Below are positions 55,494 through 64,000 of a DNA stretch of 64,000 nt, one piece after another. The notes beneath the pieces are model-generated. The model was not told where the DNA came from and did no database searches. It saw only the letters and a program-made list of their open reading frames with translations. The position numbers were made by a program, and so were the translations under genes. Position 1 is the stretch's first letter. Every line of letters starts with the position of its first letter. Location of the stretch: the NCBI GenBank assembly GCA_023627715.1, contig JAMAHW010000131.1, positions 1 to 64,000 on the forward strand, given 5' to 3'. This stretch comes from Periconia sp. R9002. Lineage: Eukaryota > Ascomycota > Dothideomycetes > Pleosporales > Periconiaceae.

Positions 55494-57071
55494 ATGTCCA
55501 CTAACACGGCATTATCGTCCACCGAGACCTACTCTCTGCTTTCGCTCTCGCTAGCATGCATCGGGGTGCTTTCGCAGACTTTGGTCGGAGGCGACGGCGA
55601 GCCTGTCATTGCCTCCATTGCTTTTAGCGGTCTGGCCTTTGCCAGCTGCTATGCACTTATACGATGGCTAGGCAATGCCTTCATACGACGCGGCTTCAAG
55701 GGCAAGGATCTTTCCAAGCACAAACATACCGAAATTCCCGAGACCATGGGTGCCGTGTGCGCCATGGTCTACCTCTTCACCATTATTGCCTTCATCCCCT
55801 GGCCCTTCTACAAGGACATTGTCATTGCAACGTCGGGCGGCGGTAATCGCGATGTTATCAAGGAGCTGGACGACGTCGAGACGGGCAGATTGCTGCATAA
55901 ATTCCCGCATAACAAGGTAGGTTACACATGATATTATTTGCTACGGCTATTTGAATTTGGGCATCCATCATCCATTTCCATTCCTAGTGCCAAGGCTGGG
56001 AGAATGGTCAAGCTAATCCTCACTTTGGTAGCTTGCATCTTACCTTTCGGCCATTCTGTCCCTCCAGAGCATCGTGCTATTGGGTATTGGCGATGATCTT
56101 TTCGACATACGATGGCGACACAAGGTGCTCATCCCTGCCGTGGCCGCGATTCCCATGCTCATTGTCTACTTTGTTGATTTTGGCGTGACCAAGATGGTGG
56201 TCCCCATCCCCCTGAGGCCGTATCTAGGGGAGCTGTTTGATCTGGGTATGTGTTGCTGCCGCACAGAGTATCATGCGCTCGATGCATGGGTAAGACGGGC
56301 CGTGCTAACAAGAACCATACAGGCTGGCTGTACTACGTCTACATGGCCATGCTGTCCATCTTTTCGTCCAACAGCATCAATATCCTCGCGGGCATCAATG
56401 GGATCGAAGTGGCCCAATCACTGGTGATTGCGGTGCTGATTGTACTCAACGACGTATTGTATCTAGCGCCTTTTGCGCCCTACCCGCATCCGGCCATGGA
56501 CTCGCATCTCTTCTCCATCTATCTCTTGCTACCCTTCATTGGAGTTTCGCTGGCGCTTCTCAAGCACAACTGGTACCCGGCCAAGGTGTTCGTGGGCGAC
56601 ACGTACTGCTACTTTGCAGGCATGGTGTTCGCAGTAGATGGAATCTTGGGGCACTTTAGCAAGACATTGATGCTGCTCCTCCTCCCGCAGGCATTCAACT
56701 TCATCTACTCGGCTCCGCAGCTGTTCCACATTGTGCCGTGCCCCCGACATCGGCTCCCACACTTCAACGTGCGGACGGGACTGATGGAGTGTTCACGCGT
56801 AGAGTTCAAGAAGCCGCTGAGCAGACCGATAGCGGAGGTGCTCAAGGTGCTGCACCGGCTTCGGCTGCTGGACGTGGAGGTGGACTCGGAAGGGCAGGTG
56901 GTGTCGTCGTCCAACTTCACCATTATCAATCTGTGGCTGGTGTGGTTTGGACCCATGCGGGAGGACCGCCTTGCATTAGGGCTATTGGCATTTCAGACGG
57001 CAGTAGGGATCGTAGGGCTGCTGATACGGCATCGCATGGCGCTACTGGTGTTTTCGGTGGACAATTGGTGA
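55494..57071 (+). CDS. ALG7: UDP-GlcNAc:dolichyl-phosphate GlcNAc-1-P transferase (ALG7)
   Basis: An ER membrane enzyme of 461 residues that makes dolichyl-PP-GlcNAc, the first step of N-glycan precursor synthesis and the target of tunicamycin. Exons are 55494-55916, 56032-56245 and 56323-57071 (introns 115 and 77 bp, phases 0 and 1). About ten TM helices are present. Key motifs are GDDLFDIRWRHK (161-172) in the cytosolic loop, NSINILAGINGIEV, and VFVGDTYCYFAGM. The near-C-terminal HFNVRTGLMECSRVEFK loop is characteristic of eukaryotic ALG7/DPAGT1. The ATG at 55494 precedes a short lumenal end and the first TM helix (YSLLSLSLACIGVL). It is divergent from SEH1. Complete and probably functional. 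Confidence 0.96.
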
Positions 57072-57856
57072 CGTGATAGCCTGAGTAGGTAGGCTTGTTT
57101 GTATGTAGAAGTAGGTCATGTATCTGTACGGCGATTAAGGGGTTCTAGTGTAACTATACGGCATTTGGGGGCGAGGGACGGATTGTACATAAAACAAATA
57201 GACATGATTTGAAGCAATCAAAAGGCTCCCATGGCTGGATTGAAGGTGTAGGAAACGGTCTAGAGAGAGTGGATGTAAGTAATAAGTAATGATGTACTAC
57301 TGGCCCGATGGCAGCCGCTTGTGGTTTGGAGGGCTGGCCAATCGGAGGACGGCTAAGGATGCTGACGGGGCGTCGCGGGGTTTGTTAAGGCGGGGAGACA
57401 CCAACGTCATCCATGACTATCCGGCCGCAACTCGCCGTTCACCTTATAACAAGAGACATGCATCTGCTGCTGCTCCATTCAGACGAACCATTGAAGCCCG
57501 CAACCATCCGTCAATATCATGGCCATGACGGACAGTGGCCATCAGAGCTAGACATGCTACTTAGCAGATGTGGATGGGCGACCGCTAGCCGAGGGGTGGT
57601 GGGACCCGTTTGTTCCATTGTAGAAAAATGCACGCCTCTCTACCCAACTTCTTCGCGCCGATTATCGGCCCTGGTTCGCCGCCCATGCTGCCATAGCTCT
57701 CCCATCTTCTACTTTATATTACCTCCTCTAATCTCCTCTCCCCTTTCCTTTGATTCCTAATCCCTATTCTCTCCCCTTGTAAAAATACCCTCTTCTCCCC
57801 AGGCTTCCACTGCCCCATTGTGCTACATCATATAATATCCAGGGTCATTTCTCGTC
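57072..57856. promoter_or_regulatory. Intergenic, promoter of the LEU1-type gene
   Basis: 785 bp between two + strand genes. The last ~150 bp are CT-rich (TCTCCTCTCCCC). A palindrome CCG-ATTAT-CGG at 57658-57668 is listed separately. No gene is seen. Confidence 0.5.
57658..57668. promoter_or_regulatory. CCG-N5-CGG palindrome, possible Zn2Cys6 factor site
   Basis: An 11-bp inverted repeat with CCG/CGG half-sites, 188 bp before the isopropylmalate isomerase ATG. Zn2Cys6 factors bind such triplets. Leu3, the known regulator of this pathway in yeast, prefers a spacer of 4, so the match is not exact. Confidence 0.3.
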
Positions 57857-60228
57857 ATGCCGTCTGCCGTGCAACCCCCAAAGACCCTGTACGACAAGGT
57901 CTTTGAGGACCACATCGTCGACGAGAAGGAAGATGGCACAATCCTGCTGTACATTGACAGACATTTGGTCCATGAAGTGACATCTCCCCAAGCTTTCGAG
58001 GGCCTCCGCAATGCTGGCCGCAAAGTTCGAAGACCCGACTGCACTCTCGCGACCGTCGATCACGTAGGTTCAGCCCCCAAAAATGGTAATCAGAAAATTG
58101 ACCGAGTGGCTAGAACATTCCTACTTCTTCGCGGAAAACTCTCACCACCACCGAAAAGTTCATCGAAGAAGCCGATTCACGGACACAATGTACTACTCTC
58201 GAGGACAATGTGAAAGCATTCGACCTCACCTACTTTGGCCTGGACGACAAGCGACAGGGTATCGTGCACATCATCGGCCCGGAGCAGGGCTTCACTCTAC
58301 CAGGTACCACCGTGGTTTGCGGTGACAGCCACACATCAACACATGGCGCATTCGGTGCTCTCGCATTTGGCATTGGTACAAGTGAGGTGGAGCACGTCTT
58401 GGCCACGCAGACCATCATCACCCAGAGGAGCAAGAACATGAAGGTTCAAGTCGACGGTGAATTGGCACCCGGTGTCAGCAGCAAGGACATCATTCTCCAC
58501 GTCATCGGAGTCATCGGAACTGCCGGAGGCACTGGCTGTGTGATTGAATTCTGTGGATCGGCCATCAGAGGTTTGAGTATGGAAGCCCGCATGTCGATAT
58601 GCAACATGTCTATTGAGGGTGGCGCGAGAGCTGGCATGGTCGCCCCTGATCAAACCACCTTCGAATACCTGAAGGGAAGGCCTTTGGCACCCAAGGTCGA
58701 CAGCCCCGAGTGGAAGAAGGCCATTAACTACTGGTCCAGCCTGAAATCAGATGAGGACGCCAAATGGGACCACGAAATCTACATCGATTCCAAGGATATC
58801 GCGCCGACTGTTTCTTGGGGAACTTCACCGCAGGACGTCGTACCCATCACTGGCTCTGTCCCCAGCCCTGATGACTTCCAGGATGAGGTAAAGAAGGATG
58901 CGTGCAGACGCGCTCTCAAGTACATGGGCCTCACAGCTGGCACTCCTATGCAGGAGATTCCCGTTGACAAGGTCTTCATCGGGTCTTGCACCAATGCGCG
59001 TATTGAAGATCTCCGGGCTGCGGCTCGTGTTGTCGAAGGCAAGAAGGTTGCTCCCAACATCAAGCGAGCCATGATCGTCCCCGGATCTGGGTTAGTAAAA
59101 CAACGAGCAGAAAGCGAGGGATTGGACAAGATCTTCCTTGATGCTGGTTTCGAATGGAGAGAGGCTGGTTGCTCTATGTGCTTAGGCATGAACCCCGATA
59201 TCCTCTCCCCCGGAGAGCGATGTGCATCAACCTCCAATCGCAACTTTGAGGGTCGTCAAGGCGCAGGTGGCCGAACCCATCTCATGTCCCCCGTCATGGC
59301 CGCTGCCGCCGCCATCGTCGGAAACCTCGCGGATGTACGAAAGGTTGCTCCTCCTTCCCTGTCCGCCAACAAGGGATCGCCCAAGGTCGAACTCGACGCC
59401 CACATGGAAGACATCAGCGATGATGAAGGCCTCGACCGCATCATTGACGCCCCCGCCGATCCCCCCTCTCATACTTCTGCCACCTCCACCAAGGGCGCCT
59501 CGGCCGGAATGCCCAAATTCGAAACCCTCCGAGGCATCGCCGCCCCCATGGACATCGCCAACATCGACACCGACGCCATCATCCCCAAGCAATTCCTTAA
59601 AACCATCAAGCGATCCGGCCTCGGCTCCGCCCTCTTCCACGCCTGGCGCTACGAAGCCGGCAGCAACGCCGAAAACCCAGACTTCATCCTCAACAAGGAA
59701 CCCTACCGCAATTCCAAGATCCTCGTCTGCACCGGACCCAACTTTGGCTGCGGCTCGTCGCGCGAGCACGCCCCCTGGGCCCTCCTCGACTTCGGCATCA
59801 AGTGCATCATCGCGCCCTCGTTCGGCGACATCTTCTTCAACAACACGTTCAAGAACGGCATGCTCCCGATCCGCATCGACGACACCGCCGCGCTGAACAC
59901 CATCCACGCCGTCGCCGCGTCCGGCAAGGAACTCGAGGTCGACCTCCCCAACCAGGTCATCCGCGACGCCGACGGCAACGAACTCGCCAAGTTCAACGTC
60001 GAGGAGTTCAGGAAACACTGCCTTGTCAACGGGCTCGACGATATCGGCTTGACCATGGCTAGCGTGGATAAGATCGAGAAGCACGAGGTCAAGCGCTCGC
60101 GGGATTGGCCGTGGCTTGATGGCTCCGGCTATCTTGCTCGCCATCGCAAGGGCCCCGTTCGCGTGGATGCCGTCCCTGTGCCGAAGACGAACCGCGGGCA
60201 GGAGGTCACGGAGCCGCTTGAGTGGTGA
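57857..60228 (+). CDS. LEU1: 3-isopropylmalate dehydratase (leucine biosynthesis)
   Basis: Isopropylmalate isomerase of 773 residues, converting 2- to 3-isopropylmalate in leucine synthesis. The name follows S. cerevisiae LEU1. Exons are 57857-58063 and 58114-60228 (50-bp intron, phase 0); the splice joins ATVDH to NIPTSSRK, restoring the family reading. It is a fungal fusion of large and small subunits. The aconitase-type half has [20 protein letters not shown] and the [4Fe-4S] ligands Cys361 ([12 protein letters not shown]), Cys422 and Cys425 ([11 protein letters not shown]). An Ala/Ser/acidic linker (~500-545) leads to the swivel half: [29 protein letters not shown]. The length is close to yeast Leu1. 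No mitochondrial presequence is seen, so it is cytosolic. Confidence 0.97.
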
Positions 60229-61032
60229 TCACCTCCTCTATTTTCCTTTTTCCTTTTTTCTTTTTCGCTCATGTTGATACGCACTTGTTCCATGTTGATG
60301 AAAGCCACCACTGTCTTGGGGCTGGGAAGGAAGGGAAAAGTAATAATCGTGGCTTCTATTTTCTTTTATACAGGGCGGAGAGTTGTCTCTTTTTGCTATC
60401 ATCATCATCATCATCATCGTTTTCGCATTTGAAACAACCTATCAACGAACGAATGTCGTTTTTTTTTCACGTTGAGAGTATCTATCACTTCCCCCACCAT
60501 CACACATCCGTCCATACATACGCACATGCATACACACATAGTTCATAGTTTACGTTTGAATGAATCGTCGGAATGACATGGCATACACATACACACGCTT
60601 TTCTCTTTCTTTTTTGCAGGTGGAGTGAATGCGATAAGTCTGGAGGGGGGAGCACGTTTATGACAATGAGTGGAATTTGGATTGGGATTTCGCGGGGCGA
60701 GGGACAAAAAGTGCATGGAGCGTTGAAGAGGGAGTGAAAGTGGAAAAAGCAATCAATGTCATGTTTCAGTAGGTACATAGTACGTATATTTGTCTAATGT
60801 GGCGATCCCCCTTTGCTCTGAGACGAATGAGAAAATCGTCGGTCAAAGATACATAGACGTGATGGTGATTCTATATGGCGCCCGCCGCAGTTCGCAAGAA
60901 CAACAACAGCCATTATGACCCACGTGAACAAGCAGCGTGCCCTCATGCTCGTGAAATGCGTTGGAAAAGCCATTCTTCCTTCGTCTAGAATGCAACGCCT
61001 CCATCAAAAAAACAATCTCAAAACCTACCACC
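60229..61032. other. Convergent 3' intergenic region
   Basis: 804 bp between the stops of the LEU1-type gene (+) and the HD-domain gene (-). It holds T-runs, an (ATC)7 microsatellite at 60398-60418 and CATACACA-rich sequence. No gene. Confidence 0.6.
60398..60418. repeat. (ATC)7 microsatellite
   Basis: Seven perfect ATC units in non-coding sequence downstream of the LEU1-type gene. Confidence 0.9.
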
Positions 61033-61974
61033 CTACACCTCAGGAACCCTAATCTCCTCCGCCCACTTCGGCACCTTCCCAAACCCCCTCCACATAACCA
61101 CACGCTCCCGAAACAACTGCTCCGCCCACACCTTCACCTCCTCCGACTGAATCTTCGTCGCGACCCACGTAAACTCGCCCAAATCCCTCTCCCCATTACC
61201 ACTCCGCTCATACTCCACCATCTGACTTATCAACTCCACCTTATCAATATCATGCACAAACAGACTCTCAGGCGTAACACTATCCTCATACTCCTGCCAC
61301 AACTCCCTAATCTCGCGCCCATTCACCCCGCCGTTGAACTTGCCCAGCAGCTTCTCGCAGATGTAATCCATGGTCTCGGTCTCGCGGCGGCTCTTGTCGG
61401 TTTTGGACACGTTGTCGACGGGCGTAATGTCGCCGACCAGGGCTTCGGCCATGTCGTGCACGAGCGCCATGCGGCAGCAGCGCAGGAGGTCGAGTTTGGA
61501 CGCGATGGAGGACGGTGCCATCATGGTGAGGATGCTCATGCGGTACATGTGGTCGGAGATGGATTCTCCAGAGTCGATTTTGAAACGGCACCATCCTGCG
61601 CGTTTGGTGGTTTTTAGGCGCTCGAGGAGGTGGAAGAAGGGGATTGGGGAGGTGGTGGATTCGGCGTAGCGGGGGGTGATTTGGGAGAGGACTGTTAGTA
61701 AGGTTAGTTGGTGGTTAAGATAAAGAGGGTGGTGTGTAATGTCGCAGTGTTTTTTTTTTTTTGTCTTTCTGGGGTTGAAGAGAAAGGAAAGTGTCGCATA
61801 CGGACAACGCTCCCGTGTTCACCACATACCGCTCTCTACTGTCCAGCGATCGTTCTGCTCGACCTCGTCCTTGCTCAGCTTGCCGGCTTCGGGGTTTTCG
61901 GCGCCGTTGGTTTGGGTTGCTTCGTCAATTGTCCCGCCGTTGGCCGTTGGTGGGGTGTCGTTGGAAATCGTCAT
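61033..61974 (-). CDS. HD-domain 5'-deoxynucleotidase (HDDC2/YGK1 family)
   Basis: A 267-residue protein from exons 61974-61830 and 61691-61033 (138-bp intron with TACTAAC, phase 1). Residues 1-~45 are a polar leader. The HD domain has LERLKTTKRAGW (~71-82), His96 in SDHMYRM, His127-Asp128 in LVHDMAEALVGD, and Asp196/Asp198 in FVHDIDKVELI; these are the metal ligands of the HD superfamily. Yeast Ygk1/Yor-type and human HDDC2 relatives remove phosphate from deoxynucleoside 5'-monophosphates and are probably cytosolic or nuclear. The first exon continues in frame to VESVLSQITPRYAES, which supports the join. Divergent from the HAUS6-like gene. Confidence 0.92.
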
Positions 61975-62340
61975 CGTGGAAATGTGAGGGATGTTGAGTG
62001 GCGAGTTGTGTTTGAAGTGTCGTAGATGATGGAGAAAGATAGCAGGGGAAAGGTTGGCGGTGAAGACGCAGGCCGGGGGGACGGATAAGGGTCATATACC
62101 CAATCAATGTTTGTTTTTTTTTGTTTGCCGCCGCATTAAAAGTGACGATGATTGCAGCCGTGCAGCCACCCATCTCTCACCTTATCGATAACATTCCGCA
62201 CTAGCGTCTCGGCGTGTTTACACCGCAACACCCAGCAAAGTACTGTACAGCCCGTTTCATACATACATCCCATCCAATTACTGTGTAACCTTGTGGCAAT
62301 TCACGTCCCGAGAATGCATCACCGGTTGACTGCTTAGACA
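61975..62340. promoter_or_regulatory. Bidirectional promoter, HD-domain and HAUS6-like genes
   Basis: 366 bp between divergent starts, without a frame. A T-run with GTTTG lies near 62110. No specific binding site was recognised. Confidence 0.5.
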
Positions 62341-64000
62341 ATGTCGCGAACCATTTCACAGCTCTCGACTGCTACATCTTCTACTACTACTACTACTACC
62401 GGCGGCGTGACCCGAAGTTTGTCGGTCAAAACAAATAACAAGCCCGCCGCCGGCCGAAGCAACCCGTTGCCCCCCTCAGACATCAAACTCCTCGTCACTA
62501 ATCTCCGGCTTCTGGATCTGGATCTGCGCAGCGACTGGCCAAACATCACCGTGCAGACATTTTCCTCCAAGAATGCCGACCAAAAGCAGCGGATCGGGGC
62601 TTCGGAGTGGGCGCTGTTTCGCTTGTTCGAGATATGGGATCCAGCAGAGACGAGTCAGGTATGAACAGTCCATCTTTACATGACAAGAATGCGATATTGA
62701 TGGTAAGGCTGAACAGAAACTGCAACCCTTCTTCCCACCCCTCGAGCCGCTCCAATCGCGTAACCTTCGCATCGCCCTTCACCGCTCATTGGACACGCTG
62801 AAAAAAGAGGGTGTTTTGGGCAGGGAGTCCGTTCTCAGGAAGACGATGCTGGATGAGTGCAAAGGCGACAAGTTCTACGAAATATTGTACCTGTTCTCGA
62901 CTGCTGTGTTGAAGAAGGTACTGGCGACGAGATCGGCGCGAAAGAAAAATGTGCCAGCTATTGCGAGAACGTTGGCAACGGCCCCGAATCTGTCCAGATG
63001 CGACCAGGAATCTCTGCTGCCCCTTTCGATTGTACACAAAGCAGCTCTGGTTAATGTGTTGAAAAGAAAGGAGGAGAAAAGGAGACGGTTCGCCGAGTTT
63101 GAGGAGATGTTGAATGCCAAAGCAGACAGCATCAATCAACGGCTGCGGAAATCAAAAGAGACTCCTCGGACTCGGAAGCCGGAGATACCGCAGAAGGAGA
63201 TGGACGCATACAAGAAGAAGCTTAAGGACAATTGGATTGGCAACCAGAAATGGATCGACGTTATGCTTCAAGGGGACGACGTCCAGGCCGAAGATGCTTT
63301 CTTGACTAGGTCTTTTAGAACAGTCTGGCGGACAGTCGAGCAAGGGCGCCAGCTCGAAGAAGCTTCTCCCGACATGGGGCTGATGCAGAATCTGCAGTTG
63401 CGTGTCCAGGAACAACAGGCCAGGCTTTCGAGGTGGCAGAGCTTTCATGCCGAGTTACAGGCCAAAGATGCAGCGCCGTCATCGAAAGTGGCCCCAAAGT
63501 CCATTGATACAACGAAAGAGTTCAGATACGACGATCATTTGCAGTTTCAATTGCGGGATGGAGTACCAGGCAATGGTACTCTTCAAAAACCAGCGTTGAA
63601 ACCGGAGTTACAAGATATTCTGACTGAAATGGATGAAGAGTTGTCGCGGGTTGCGTCAGGGGAACGATCTTCAAGGGTACAGTCTAGACAGCGGAAATTT
63701 ACCACTGGGGCTGCTAGATGGTCTATAGATCGAACAATAGGCCGCCCTAGTGGTCATTCTGGGGTTTATTCCATTGAACAATCACCACCCATGAAGTCGG
63801 CAACTTCTGGAGAAGGGTACTTGGGAGCAGTTCCCCGCATTCGGCCATCGATGCATTATCAGACACACAATCTGGCAACACCGCCTATAGACTCAGAGAG
63901 CACGTTAGTTGGCACACTTGTCGATAGAGGTTCTACCTCTCACGCTTCCGAACCGTTCGAACAGCCTTCCGCACCTCATGATACTGAGCAGACATTCGAT
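62341..64000 (+). CDS. Augmin subunit HAUS6-like protein, 5' part (cut by window end)
   Basis: Exons are 62341-62658 and 62717-64000+, joined in phase 0 over a 58-bp GTATGA intron; 534 residues are visible with no stop. A Thr run (residues 15-20) comes from a (CTA)6 microsatellite. Residues ~46-270 match the HAUS6 N-terminal domain: SDIKLLVTNLRLLDLDLRSDWP, GASEWALFRLFEIWDP, RIALHRSLDTLKKEGVLGRESVLRKTML, and FYEILYLFSTAVLKK. A basic coiled coil (KRKEEKRRRFAEFEEML) follows, then Ser/Thr-rich sequence. HAUS6 is a subunit of augmin, which recruits gamma-tubulin to spindle microtubules for branching nucleation. The second exon has no internal ATG-to-stop frame, so it is easily overlooked. The C-terminal part lies outside the window. 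Confidence 0.87.

Noticed and set aside
59227..60144. 305-codon minus-strand frame inside the isopropylmalate isomerase gene
   Set aside because: An antisense shadow, Gly/Val/Asp-rich, with no recognisable domain.

Overview
The window is nuclear DNA of a filamentous ascomycete (Pezizomycotina; a dothideomycete such as a pleosporalean is my best guess, made from overall protein style only). The reasons are many short introns of 45-138 bp with GTAAGT/GTATGT donors and TACTAAC-like branch points, genes on both strands without operons, CT-rich leaders, and typical eukaryotic families: RPS17, a mitochondrial Lon protease, ALG7, CDC73, SEH1, and a one-piece fungal isopropylmalate isomerase. About 24 genes are supported. 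Exons were joined by hand from splice signals and frame, and every splice given in the entries keeps the reading frame.

Layout. 1-15.7 kb is the least housekeeping-like part. It has an AT-rich, RIP-like edge, a GFA-domain gene, a carboxylesterase with a C-terminal SH3 domain, a gene of unknown function with five copies of a ~37-residue motif, and a PNP-NACHT-ankyrin NLR-type receptor. 15.7-27 kb holds a MYND-finger protein, a mitochondrial TPR protein resembling MGR3, an unrecognised conserved-looking gene, a small secreted coiled protein and an MFS transporter. 27.9-36 kb holds mitochondrial Lon, RPS17 and a divergent CAX-type cation/proton exchanger. 37.7-41 kb is a large kinase-like protein, followed by 3.4 kb without a gene. 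44.4-64 kb is dense and housekeeping: an F-box protein, an ECM11-domain protein, a PaxB/Pyr4-like seven-TM protein, CDC73, a low-complexity membrane-anchored protein, SEH1, ALG7, the LEU1-type isomerase, an HD-domain 5'-deoxynucleotidase and the 5' part of an augmin HAUS6-like gene cut by the window end.

The genes do not form one pathway. Four pairs are divergent over short spacers (F-box/ECM11 336 bp, PaxB-like/CDC73 851 bp, SEH1/ALG7 391 bp, HD/HAUS6 366 bp) and may share promoters. Two genes serve mitochondrial protein quality control (the MGR3-like adaptor and Lon) and lie about 9 kb apart. I see no secondary-metabolite backbone enzyme, rRNA, convincing tRNA, intact transposon or CRISPR array. 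The best candidates for new biology are the esterase-SH3 fusion, the five-repeat protein, the NLR with its near-duplicate ankyrin units, the exchanger lacking both GN motifs, and the N-terminally extended SEH1.
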